Source of the DNA: CAWIVH01 sp963839475
GTDB taxonomy: Bacteria; Acidobacteriota; UBA6911
Reading direction: 5' to 3'
Assembly: GCA_963839475.1 (NCBI GenBank)
Contig: CAWIVH010000020.1
Span: forward strand, 310,001 to 374,000
DNA: 64,000 nt
A program made the translations under genes and the position numbers. This document shows positions 50,930 through 60,377 of the stretch, piece after piece. Position 1 is the first letter of the stretch, and each line of letters begins with the position of its first letter. The notes below the pieces were generated by a model, which was not told the DNA's origin, searched no databases, and worked only from the letters and a program-made list of their open reading frames with translations.

Positions 50930-53641
50930 TCATCGGACTATCAGGGGCCTTTCCGCCCTGGTTCCGGTAACGATATCGCGCGCCAAGAGCGTATATCGCC
51001 CGGGCGTGAGATCGGCCGCCAGCGGGAGTTCCCAGGTTGCCTGCCCGCCCGGAGCCGCCAGGTTCCGGGTCAGCATGCGAAGCTCCTTTCCGGAAGGATC
51101 CACCAGCTGGACGCGAAAAGTGTGTCGATCATCGGGATGGTTCAAGGTCAGCGCCGTCTTCAATTCCAGCAGGTCCCCAGCCGCGGCCGCTTCCGGACCG
51201 GCGATGGTTATTTCCTTCGCGGGTTCCTGGAGTATCGCAAGAATCGTCGGCTGGATTTTGTCCAAAGAAAAAATGTATTGCCGCTGGTTGCCAATCAATC
51301 TGCCAAGCCGGGCGTCGTAGAACCAAACCTTTTTGCCGAAATCGATTCGAAGCTCCAGCGGTTTCTCCAGCGCATCCTGCTTCTGATACTGTGGAGGGCC
51401 GATTTCGGTCACGTTCAAACCGTAGTTTCGATGAATCCCCAGGAGGTTCATACCTCCTTTGCGCCAGGGATGTATTTCCACTCCGACCGCCGGGCCGCCG
51501 TCCGTTCTTGTGATCTCGTATTGGCGGCGGACCCCCGCCTGGCGAAGGATGGCGGCGACAAACAGGCGCAGGCTTTCGCCTTCCGGCGGAACCAGGCGCC
51601 ACCGGTGATAGTCCGTAATGACCGCATTCAAATAAATCGTGCGTCCTCTTTTGTGATTCCGGACTATTACCGCTGGCGTTCCGGCGGAATCATGGTAGTA
51701 AGCTTTTGCATCGCCGAGAACCTTGATTCCAGGCTCCGCGGCGGCTACTCGTTCGAGGTCGGGCACAGTGGGAAAGGGACGATCCTTCGGGCTGGATTTC
51801 AATCCGGGCCGTCCGGGCGCAAATTTCATGTCGCTGCGCTTGATCCCGAAGAGATCGTCGAGCTGACCTTTCGGCAGCAGCCGGGAATGACTGTCCATCA
51901 ATGCCGTCCGGCAATCCGCGATCAGGGTGCCGCCTCGTTCGACAAAACGCCGAAGCGCATCACACTCGGCTTTGGACATGGCGATCGACTGTGGCAGGAA
52001 CATCACTTTGGCATCTTTTTTGTCGAACGCACCGTTCTCGAGCTGCGCATAAGAGACAAAGTAATACTGCTGCAGATTATCCTCCAGCAGGTGAATTGCA
52101 GACTGGCGCAGGCGCAGAAAATCCGATTCTTTGCGCTCGTTGGACGATCTTTTGTCGACCCAGGACTCACCCAGGGGCTTGTGCTCGATCATCCAGTGCG
52201 CGGTGATCGACGGGTGGGAGTAATGGATCGCGATCGGGTCGTCGATCCGCTCCATCTGATGAAGCTGTTTCGTGATTCCCCCGGTGAGTTCCCGATATGT
52301 CGGCGCCACCTTTTGACCCAGGGCGGTCGGTTTTCCCGCGGCATCGAGGTATCGGTTTTCCTCATCGTAGATAATCACCCCCAGGTCGCCGTGAAGGGCC
52401 TGGTACCAAAGACGCCAAACCTCATTGTCGTCGGCGCCGAATCCCGTGGTCAGGGCGGGCTTGCCGGGGGCAAAGGAACGCCAGATTTCGCGATTGTTTC
52501 CGATATTGTAGGGTTCCATCACATCCAGAGCCTGGGACAGCAGCCAATAGTCATAACCTCCGAAACCCGCCGGCATTTGGCCTCCGACAAATCCTGCAAT
52601 GCCCTCGGAATCAACGGACCGGACCGTGTCGCTCGCCTTTTTACCCGCGGCGGCGAATGTGACATTCATGAACGTCCGATGGTCGGCCCAGGAAGATAGA
52701 TTATCGTCGCCGCGTTTCATCATTTCGTCGGTCGAGAGTGGGGTCACTTCATCGAGGCTGGCAAACCTGGTTCCCCACGCGCGGTTGATTTCGTCGAGAG
52801 AGCCGTACTGTCCAACCAGCCAGTTGCGCATGGCCGCAAGGGTTAAAGGACAAAAACAGAAGTCCCAGGCCTCGACCAGGTTGGCGACACCGGTTTCGTC
52901 TGTGGAATAGAAGAAGGGACGGAATCGCCGCTGAGCCGAAACGACTTCACGAATGCGGGCCATAGCCTTGGCCTCGGCATTATGATCGTGGAAACAGGGC
53001 TGCCTATAAAAGGCGGTTTTCCGGCTTCGGTCGGCCTTATAAAGAGTTTTGGCTTCCTTCATGCGCTGCTCTTTGTCTTTGAGCTCAGGGGTGTGGTAGG
53101 GTGCATAAAAATCGTAAGCCATCTGATCGCAATAGAACCGGAAGTCGTTTTTCCACCAGATGCCGGCGCCGTCGGGGGTCCGGCTGGCGACATTCTGAAT
53201 CTGACCCGCGGTGACACCGAGGTCGCGCAAGGCCGGCTGCTGCCCGGGCCGGTACGGGTAGTACATGATCACCTGGTAATCGTCCCAAGACTCCGACGGG
53301 GTGACGATGAACTCGGCTCTGTTGGAGGTAATCTTTTCTTTCCCGACGGTCAAATCCACCTGGAGAAAATTCTGCAGCGCCACTGCCCGTTTCAGCGGCA
53401 GTGAAATCGGCAGGGTCTCCCCTTCCACGCGGACGGTCCTGTTTTCGGTTGCCACCAGCCGGCCGTAACTGTCGGTCCATTTCAGGCTCAGGCTCCCTTC
53501 GCCGCGAACCGGTGTTATCAATTTCAGAACGGCTTTGAGCGCGCCGGTTCGCGTGACGGTTGCATTATCCACTTCGAGGATTTGGGCATTGCCACATCTG
53601 GTCCCTAACAGCAGCAGTATTCCCAGCATTGCCTTGTACAT
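50930..53641 (-). CDS. GH42-like (beta-galactosidase family) exported glycosidase
   Basis: 903 residues. Start ATG 53641 has GGAG seven bases upstream and opens the signal peptide AMLGILLLLGTRCGNAQ; Cys16 could make it a lipoprotein, though AQ is also a good cleavage site. An N-terminal beta domain (to ~115) is followed by a GH42-type barrel: FFYSTDETG (244-251) and YGSLDEINRAWGTRFASL (279-296), the latter a family hallmark. A trimerisation-type domain follows (KVMFLPQSIAMSKAECDALR, FVERGGTLIADC). Catalytic Glu residues cannot be assigned with certainty; the usual NE dyad is not obvious. Substrate unknown. Last gene of the M20-heparinase-GH42 operon (31-base gap). Confidence 0.78.
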   Translation of the reverse strand: MYKAMLGILLLLGTRCGNAQILEVDNATVTRTGALKAVLKLITPVRGEGSLSLKWTDSYGRLVATENRTVRVEGETLPISLPLKRAVALQNFLQVDLTVGKEKITSNRAEFIVTPSESWDDYQVIMYYPYRPGQQPALRDLGVTAGQIQNVASRTPDGAGIWWKNDFRFYCDQMAYDFYAPYHTPELKDKEQRMKEAKTLYKADRSRKTAFYRQPCFHDHNAEAKAMARIREVVSAQRRFRPFFYSTDETGVANLVEAWDFCFCPLTLAAMRNWLVGQYGSLDEINRAWGTRFASLDEVTPLSTDEMMKRGDDNLSSWADHRTFMNVTFAAAGKKASDTVRSVDSEGIAGFVGGQMPAGFGGYDYWLLSQALDVMEPYNIGNNREIWRSFAPGKPALTTGFGADDNEVWRLWYQALHGDLGVIIYDEENRYLDAAGKPTALGQKVAPTYRELTGGITKQLHQMERIDDPIAIHYSHPSITAHWMIEHKPLGESWVDKRSSNERKESDFLRLRQSAIHLLEDNLQQYYFVSYAQLENGAFDKKDAKVMFLPQSIAMSKAECDALRRFVERGGTLIADCRTALMDSHSRLLPKGQLDDLFGIKRSDMKFAPGRPGLKSSPKDRPFPTVPDLERVAAAEPGIKVLGDAKAYYHDSAGTPAVIVRNHKRGRTIYLNAVITDYHRWRLVPPEGESLRLFVAAILRQAGVRRQYEITRTDGGPAVGVEIHPWRKGGMNLLGIHRNYGLNVTEIGPPQYQKQDALEKPLELRIDFGKKVWFYDARLGRLIGNQRQYIFSLDKIQPTILAILQEPAKEITIAGPEAAAAGDLLELKTALTLNHPDDRHTFRVQLVDPSGKELRMLTRNLAAPGGQATWELPLAADLTPGRYTLLARDIVTGTRAERPLIVR

Positions 53642-53672
53642 TTCTATCTCCATGCGCGCCAAAACGCTTCAT

Positions 53673-56039
53673 TCAAAAGTCAGCCGCGACTTCGATCAGG
53701 CGCCTGCCGGTCCGGTGGTCCTCAAAGCTTAGGGCCCCCTGTGCTCCAGTTCCGCCGGCTGAGATTTCGCCCCCGTCAATCCGGATGCTGACTTTCTGAT
53801 TCACCGCCAGTCCGACCAGAATATGCCGCGCCGAGGCCGACGAATCGATTTCATACCGCAGTGGCGAGGACAGGACGGGGCTATTCGCAAAAACGACGAC
53901 ACGATTCAGAGGCTGGGTGGTAAACCACACCCCCGCAAATCGCCGGACATCATCGGTCAAAAGGCGGGGCTCGGCGCCTTTGTTGTCCGGAGGATCGGCG
54001 ATTATTATCGCGTTCAGAAACAGATCCTCAGCCGCATGATTTATGGGCGACAGTTCCATTCGCCAGGCCCCCGACTCCCGCGGCGCGCTATCGCGGTTGC
54101 GTACTTTCGGGGGGGTATTCGTCTTATCGAAATTGTTGAAATACTCATAGCCCTGGCCGCCGATGACCGTGACTTTCCGCTTTTCGGGCAACAGAGGATG
54201 AATGGACATCGCTCCGTCGTACACAGTTGTCTGATTGCCGAGGTCGAGTTGTCCCCGGACTGCAATCCGGATGATTCCGGCCCCATCAAAGCTTGTAATG
54301 CCGGGTTTCGGGGTGATTCCATCGACTTCAGGAGACTCCTGGAAATGCAGCAACCAGGATTTCCTAAACTCAGGTCGGGTGGAGCGCACGCGGTCGAAAA
54401 CCACAAGCAGGTCGGATGAGGGCAGGTAGACGAACTGACGATCGTAACTCTCGACCTTGCTGCCATACGCAGCAGTGAGGTCGCATTTGAGATAATTGAA
54501 TCCGGCCGCCTCATTCGCTTCATAGGCGATAACCTTGGAGGCGCCTAATCTCTCCCTCTCGCGGTGCTCGAGGTAGCTGAACCAATCGCCGTGGTGTTGA
54601 AACCCTCTGAGCACCGATTGCCCGCCGTCGTTGGCGTAACCCTTCGGAAGGGATTCCGCTGGATCGAAAACCAGAAGACAATTGTGCGCCAGCGTGCGCG
54701 TCGAAAAGTTGTTCTGATGGCCATTCGGGACGTACATATCATCATAGGTCCCGGCGTCAATTGCCAATCCGCCGCGGTGGTAGATCAGAAAATGCCCTTT
54801 GTCGAAATGCTGATGATCGGTGTAGTGATTGCCGGCGAGGATGGTGATTTGGGTGCTGTCCCGTCCCCACCCGTTGCGGAAGACAATGTGTTCATCGGTT
54901 CCCGCACCGAGCCTTTGTGCCCGGGGAAGGGTTTTGAAGGAGGGAGTGGTGGGGGCCGGGGAGTCGAAGAAAATCCGCATGCCCCAGTCGAAAGACGGAT
55001 GAAGGGCCTTTTCACCGTATGACTGCAGGAGTTCTTGGGCAAACGAATGCAATCGTCCCCGCTCTTCTGGGTCGCCAACCCCGGCTGCGATCATCTCCAC
55101 AGTGAGCGGCACGGTAATGGCTGCCAGGGCGCGGCTTGGCAGCACGTCGCCGATTCTCTCGAGGGTCACGTCGGGACGGGTGCACGCGATCAGGAACCGG
55201 CCGGTTCCCGCGACAAAATTTCCGTACCTCCGCTCTGCGAGGGCCAGGTAATCGACATCCGAAGCTGTCCTGTACGCGTGCATCGTCATGATGAGAGTCC
55301 GGACAGTCTCATGGAACGTGTAGTGACTTCCCTCGGCCCAAGCGCCTTGGCGCGCTTTCCAGGTTTCCAGCACTTTGCCGGGCCCCTCCAGCCACCTCCG
55401 GGCGAGCTCAAGGTAATCCCCGGCCCGCCGGTCAAACCTCTCCTCCTCGCCCTTCAGCACCAGGCCGCACACCGCGATGGTCCGGAGGGCCATGTAGGTG
55501 TAGTTGTGATTCACATCCGGCTCGCCGTGAAGCAAAAAATTGTAGCTCGAATCGGCTGTGGCCACGATATTGGACAGGATGGCAGTACGTTCCGCCGCTG
55601 CGAGCCCCTCAAAAATCCAGTCGTAGGCCATGGCCATCTCAGCGCCGGCCAGCAGACCTCCGACGTCGTGCTCGCGCTGCGAAAAAGTATGTCCCAGGAG
55701 ATATCGCCGTGCGGCATCGAGATCATCGGCGGATCCGGTTTCCAGGTAGCGTGCTGCACGCTCAACCGCACTGCCCAGGCTTTCACCCGGAACGGAGCGC
55801 CGCCAGGCGCTGTAGAGGGGATTGCTGGCCCTCGCCCGGAACTGCGAAACCGTCAAGCCGGCTCCGATCCTGGCATTGTCGGGGCGCACATAAATCCTGG
55901 GATGCAGCGACGAAATCCGCGGCAATGAGGTTTCCGATCCGTTTTCCCCCATAATGTGGAAGACCGCACAGGAAAGAACAATGCTTATGCAAACAACGGG
56001 TATGATGTGAAGCCGCATCGTCAATAACCGATGGATCAT
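53673..56039 (-). CDS. Heparinase II/III family polysaccharide lyase-like, exported
   Basis: 788 residues from ATG 56039. Signal LHIIPVVCISIVLSCAVFHI. N-terminal alpha/alpha toroid (about 60-400) with NHNYTYMALR (177-186) and EGSHYTFHETV (236-246), then the beta-sandwich with GNHYTDHQHFDKGHFLIYHR (404-423) and TLAHNCLLV (449-457), where family lyases keep the His/Tyr site that abstracts the proton at C5 of a uronate. Cleaves acidic polysaccharides (heparin/heparan-type or alginate/oligouronates) by beta-elimination. The start overlaps the M20 stop as ATGA, so translation is coupled. Specific substrate inferred only. Confidence 0.87.
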   Translation of the reverse strand: MIHRLLTMRLHIIPVVCISIVLSCAVFHIMGENGSETSLPRISSLHPRIYVRPDNARIGAGLTVSQFRARASNPLYSAWRRSVPGESLGSAVERAARYLETGSADDLDAARRYLLGHTFSQREHDVGGLLAGAEMAMAYDWIFEGLAAAERTAILSNIVATADSSYNFLLHGEPDVNHNYTYMALRTIAVCGLVLKGEEERFDRRAGDYLELARRWLEGPGKVLETWKARQGAWAEGSHYTFHETVRTLIMTMHAYRTASDVDYLALAERRYGNFVAGTGRFLIACTRPDVTLERIGDVLPSRALAAITVPLTVEMIAAGVGDPEERGRLHSFAQELLQSYGEKALHPSFDWGMRIFFDSPAPTTPSFKTLPRAQRLGAGTDEHIVFRNGWGRDSTQITILAGNHYTDHQHFDKGHFLIYHRGGLAIDAGTYDDMYVPNGHQNNFSTRTLAHNCLLVFDPAESLPKGYANDGGQSVLRGFQHHGDWFSYLEHRERERLGASKVIAYEANEAAGFNYLKCDLTAAYGSKVESYDRQFVYLPSSDLLVVFDRVRSTRPEFRKSWLLHFQESPEVDGITPKPGITSFDGAGIIRIAVRGQLDLGNQTTVYDGAMSIHPLLPEKRKVTVIGGQGYEYFNNFDKTNTPPKVRNRDSAPRESGAWRMELSPINHAAEDLFLNAIIIADPPDNKGAEPRLLTDDVRRFAGVWFTTQPLNRVVVFANSPVLSSPLRYEIDSSASARHILVGLAVNQKVSIRIDGGEISAGGTGAQGALSFEDHRTGRRLIEVAADF

Positions 56040-57373
56040 GAAGAGGTGCGATCCCAGTCCACACCGCACCAGCGGCAGATGAAGCGAGCAAGAACCTCCG
56101 CGGTAAGCAGGGCCGAGTCCAGGTCCACCCATTCATCCGGGGCATGGGTGTTTCCCCCCTTGGGACCAAAGAGGACCGCGGGGGTCAGAAAGTGCTGGTG
56201 AAAAACGAACATGTCGCAGGGGCCGCCGATTCCCTGGATATCGGCTGCACGACCGGTGACCTGGGCGAAAGTATCGGATAGCTCCCGGACAAGATCGCTG
56301 CCGTTTTCAATCGCAGAACCAGGCAGCCACCGGATGGGAAACTCGACTTCGGGCCGGACGCTGAAAAGGTCGGGTCGCTCCGAAATCATATTGTCAAGCC
56401 ACTGGAAAAACTCACGCTCGACATCCTGCTGTTTCTCTCCAGGCATTAATTGCCAGTACATCTCGACTCGGCAACGAGTCGGAAGGGTAACGGGCTCCTG
56501 GGGACCCCAGCCGCCGTAGTGAATCTTCGTAATCCAGACCGGCACCGGATCGGCGCTGGCGGAATATAGGGGATGAGGTGGCGCAGTAGACCGGCGTTGC
56601 TTCGCGAACTCTTCCACTTTCCCGAGCAGAAAATAAAGCTGATCCAGGGAGCGTGCCTGGGGTTTCGTCTCATAAAGGATGCCGCTGCTGGCACTGCGCA
56701 GCGTGATGTGCGCCGTGCGTCCGCCGGTTTGGGCGGGGCAGATCACACCGTGGCTAGGTTCGCAAATAATCGCTGCATCGGCATTGTGCCCGCGCAGACG
56801 GGCAGCGAGGGTTCCGTTTACACCGCCAAATTCCTCATCGACAATCGTCTCCATCTTCAAATCGCCCCTGAGGCTGACCCTGAGTTCACGGAGCATTTCC
56901 AGTGCCAGGAGGGAGGCGCCGATTCCTCCCTTCATGTCGTTCGAACCCAGGCCGTAGAGCCGATTGCCCTCAATCTGGGCCCCAAAAGGATCGCGCTGCC
57001 AGGGCTCACTTCCTCGTGGTACCGTGTCGATATGCCCGGAGAGGAGAAGTGAACGGCCCCCTCCGGTCCCTGGCCAGGATGCAATCAGATTAGGCCGGTT
57101 GGCATAATCCCGCCCTGCCATATACACCGGATGGCTTTCCAGACCTGCTACCCCTGAGGGTTCATAAAGTTCGGCATGGAGTCCCAGTTTTGCCAGCCGA
57201 CGGCAAAGGTGCTTCTGACATTCCCCCTCCGCACCTACGGGCGGAGTGTTCTCCGATGGAATTCGGATTAATTCCGATATGTTCTGTATCAGGCGATCAC
57301 GATACGAACCGGCCAAATCCGACAAACATTGGTTGATCCGCTCCAGGTTCTCGGCTTCAGTTTGGCTCTTCAT
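56036..57373 (-). CDS. M20 family metallopeptidase/deacetylase
   Basis: 445 residues, no signal peptide, so cytoplasmic. Zinc-ligand set of the M20/ArgE/DapE family: His114 and Asp116 in LLSGHIDTVP, bridging Asp146 in GLGSNDMKGG, catalytic Glu180-Glu181 in IVDEEFGG, Glu in IICEPSHG and terminal His in NTHAPDEWVD. Hydrolyses amide bonds: candidates are N-acetyl-amino sugars/amino acids or small peptides. Start 57373 chosen over the longer frame because MKSQTEAENLE is a normal soluble N-terminus. Coupled to the heparinase-like gene. The 211 bases upstream to the GH20 stop contain no gene. Confidence 0.9.
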   Translation of the reverse strand: MKSQTEAENLERINQCLSDLAGSYRDRLIQNISELIRIPSENTPPVGAEGECQKHLCRRLAKLGLHAELYEPSGVAGLESHPVYMAGRDYANRPNLIASWPGTGGGRSLLLSGHIDTVPRGSEPWQRDPFGAQIEGNRLYGLGSNDMKGGIGASLLALEMLRELRVSLRGDLKMETIVDEEFGGVNGTLAARLRGHNADAAIICEPSHGVICPAQTGGRTAHITLRSASSGILYETKPQARSLDQLYFLLGKVEEFAKQRRSTAPPHPLYSASADPVPVWITKIHYGGWGPQEPVTLPTRCRVEMYWQLMPGEKQQDVEREFFQWLDNMISERPDLFSVRPEVEFPIRWLPGSAIENGSDLVRELSDTFAQVTGRAADIQGIGGPCDMFVFHQHFLTPAVLFGPKGGNTHAPDEWVDLDSALLTAEVLARFICRWCGVDWDRTSS

Positions 57374-57584
57374 ACCAACCTGCAATGAAGGAATAATGGT
57401 TAGTTGATGTCGGAAAATAACCATTCTAGTCCGAAGAGAACAAATGTCAAAGAAAATGCAGGTTTTGACTGGAAGGCTGCGAATGGAGAACACTGCATGG
57501 GTCAAACCTGCGCCTTAACTGAACCGCCTTTCTATCTGGATATCATCCCCCGATCCGGACTGAAATTCTTGATGGTCCGGGCTT

Positions 57585-59824
57585 TCACTCAGGCAGGTCC
57601 GGGATCCGGAGATTGTGCCCCCTGGCATATTCTTTTATTAAAGCACTCATCTGCTGATCCCATTTTTCCAACCCGATACTCTCTTCCGGGGCCAGCATGT
57701 AGGTAAGATCAGGCCGGCGATCGGCCCAGTGATCCTTGGTATCATCCATAACATGATAAAACTTTCGTCCGCCCACCTCCTGTCCTTTTGGATATCGACT
57801 TTTTTCCCAGATATTTTTCAGATATTCAAAAGTGGCGGTCCGATCGCGGAGGATCTTGCGCGCCTGCGCTGAAGCCGACAGTAGTTGTTGCAGGGCGTTT
57901 TTCGCATTCCCTTTGGCTTCTGAGGCGCGGGCCAAATCAAGTGTATCTTCGATGCTCTTCAGTCCAAGGAGCAGGCGCTCGTAATGTGCTACGAATTCGG
58001 CCAGGGAAAGAAATACTTCCAGGTTGTACCGGTTCCGTTCGGCTTTCCCCATGTTCTCCTGGATTCGATGCTGAAGGAGGTCATTTTCAAGTGCCATTAC
58101 CTTGGCTCTCTCCACCAGCCTGAGATACCGGCCGGTCCAGGCGCGCTTGAAATCCAGGATTGGCCCGGCGGGAAGCCCGGGTGCGGGCAGGGTTCGATCG
58201 TATCGCGTTCCCCCGATGCCTTTCCCCTCGGAATCCCCGTAGGCTTTTCCCCGGACACGCGAAACCACCTTATCCCAAGACCGATCAAAAAAGCGCGCTT
58301 GATCCTGGAGCGAGCGATAAACCTCGGTCATTCCGTTTACACCGGGACCATAAAAAACGGTCATGAATTCCGCCACGTGCTGCTTCACTGCGGGAGTGGC
58401 CGGCTTCCATCCGTATTGTGCAACGACCGACCATCCCAGCCAGAAAGTTTCTCCATGGAGGCCGGAATCGTCCCAGGCTGCGCCATAAACTCCAATGGGA
58501 TTTGCCCCTTCCTTGCCTTGGAAGGCTTTGAAGGTATCCTCCAGCCGCCCCGGCGCAATCGCATTCTCATTTTCGAATGCCAGATTCGCGGGAAAGAGGA
58601 GTTCGTCACCCTGCATGGAAGTATAAATCAAGTCCCTCATGCCCCGCTCTTTTTCGGCCTGGAGCTGGGCCGATCCATCCGGCATGACGCCATTGATGAG
58701 ATCTGTCGGCAAGAGACGAATATGCTGCGGCAAAACAGGATATTCAACCCAGGCCAGCATCTTGCGGCCGCGCTGCGTGAGAAATCCGTGTGCGCGGTTG
58801 GCAAATTCCACCCAGGCAAGGCTGCGGTTTTCAGGATTATAAGGCCTGGAACACTTGGCGCAAATCCCGGCGAAATAAACCTCGTCGGTGGAGACATGGA
58901 AGTAGTCCACGCCCCGGGTAGCATTCATGACATCTTCGATACATCGAGAAAAGCAGTTGATAGGTGCGCTCGTCGCAGAGGCAGGCCTGATAATTATTGC
59001 CGTCGGACCTCAGGTCCGCAAACTCCGGGTGTTTGAGCACATAAGCCAGATGGGCGGGCGATTGGATCTGGGGAACCACCTGGATGTAGCGCTCCAATCC
59101 ATAATCGACGATTTCCTGCAGCTGCTTCGACGGTAAAGGCCCCCGGCGCACCGATGACCGGATGAGAGGGATATTCAAATTTGTCCTCGAGTTCGAATCC
59201 GATCATGTTGATTTTGAAACGAGCTGACCAGTCGAGGTATCGCTTGAGAGTCTCGATTCTGTCCTGATGATGTTTGGTGTCCCAGTGAAGAAACCGGAGC
59301 TGGACGGAGGGCCAGTCTTCAATGACGCCAACGGGCAATATTCTCTTCCCGCCGGGTCCCTGCTTGAGAAGCTGCAGGAAAGTCTGTACTCCGTAGAACA
59401 GGCCGGCATCGCCGCCGCCGGTGATTTCAACCCTCGCTGGCGCTATATCAAGCCTGTAGGCTTGTGCGGCAATGGCGCCGTCTGCCAGACCTTCGACGGC
59501 TCCAGGCCGGACCGACAGCCGGACAACGCGGTCCCCCTCGGCCCGGCCCGCTTCGAGCGCGATCGAATGGAGTTCCCTGAGGTCCCGGATCAGGCTGAGC
59601 ACCGAACGATCGGAAGGCGGCAGAGAGCTGCTGTAGGTCCATGTGCTGCTGAATTCCACGTCCCCGACTTTCAGCTGAACCTTCTGCGGGGTGGGAATAA
59701 CGGAATAGCCGCGAAGGAAAAGTTCAGTGGCCGCCGGGCGCGGCATTTCGGCCGAAACTATTATTACAGCGGAGAGCAGGGCAATGAGGACTACACGGGC
59801 AGTTAGCCTGCTGAAGTATGGCAT
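57585..59824 (-). CDS. GH20 beta-N-acetylhexosaminidase, two apparent frameshifts
   Basis: Would be ~745 residues if intact. ATG 59824 is preceded by AGGGAGG, followed by signal LTARVVLIALLSAVIIVSAE. The GH20b domain (LRGYSVIPTPQKVQLK, GGGDAGLFYGVQTFLQLL) and the start of the barrel (RFLHWDTKHHQDRIETL) are in one frame to about 59132; then LQEIVDYGLERYIQVVPQIQ is in a second frame to about 58934; then DVMNATRGVDYFHVSTDEVYF (catalytic Asp-Glu pair) and the rest to 57585 are in a third. Each break is a single extra base. Removes terminal GlcNAc/GalNAc. Either sequencing errors or a decayed gene; all domain signatures are otherwise intact. Confidence 0.82.
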
Positions 59825-60291
59825 GGCACCTCCCTGGGGTATGTTGATTTCAGCCCGCAATTAATCATGGAGCTGGAATATCCGTCAAGCATTTACAGGG
59901 GAGCTCATGGGACTTCCGTTCGGAGGGGCCCAATTCTCATGGCCGGTATTCTAGGGCGAACCTCCCGTCCCATAAGATTTATTTAGCTCGGTCCGCCGGG
60001 TTCAAGCCCAACGCCATCAAGCGGTCAGCTTTGACTTTTTTGAAAATGCACGTGGACGTCGACATAGACCTGGACCTGGTCGTGGACAAAAGAAATCGCG
60101 CATGTTTTGGTTATAAGGGCTTTTTATCGCTGATCTTGTCTGTGTTTTTTCGTCTACGTCCAGGTCCAGGTCTACGTCCAGGTCCAAGTCCAGGTCCCCG
60201 TTCGGAAAGATGTTGTGATGCCCGTCCGCACAAGGCCCCCATTTCTATTCTCAATAAACATACAAGACGCGGCAGGGACTCTCAATCAAGC
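59825..60291. other. Intergenic region between divergent GH20 and ROK genes
   Basis: About 470 bases with no supportable gene. Contains the GH20 promoter region, the hexamer-type inverted repeat at 60051-60198, and the approach to the ROK promoter. Open frames across the repeat encode low-complexity VDVD/VDLDLV-type peptides and are not credible. Confidence 0.55.
60051..60198. repeat. Inverted pair of degenerate hexamer (GGACNT/GTCCAG) repeat arms
   Basis: Left arm 60051-60087 (hexamer-like GTGGAC, GTCGAC, CTGGAC units) and right arm 60151-60198 (GTCCAG and GTCTAC units) are reverse-complementary, sharing the exact 15-mer TAGACCTGGACCTGG and matching at about 21 of 24 positions around it. 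About 63 AT-rich bases lie between. Could form a long cruciform or hairpin. Confidence 0.7.
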
Positions 60292-60320
60292 TTGACAGGT
60301 CCAGGAAAGGGGGTTAGATT
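60292..60320 (+). promoter_or_regulatory. Sigma-70 promoter of the ROK regulator gene
   Basis: Consensus -35 TTGACA (60292-60297), 17-base spacer, -10-like TAGATT (60315-60320), 57 bases upstream of the ROK start. Spacing is optimal and the -35 is perfect, so this is a strong prediction. Confidence 0.6.
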
Positions 60321-60377
60321 CCGATCGCAGGCAACCTGTCTCCAACTCTTACCTGGGCGGAGAAAGGGCACAAAATT

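Noticed and set aside
50801..52699. 632-codon plus-strand open frame
   Set aside because: Antisense to the GH42-like gene, unusually long but low-sense composition and no start context.
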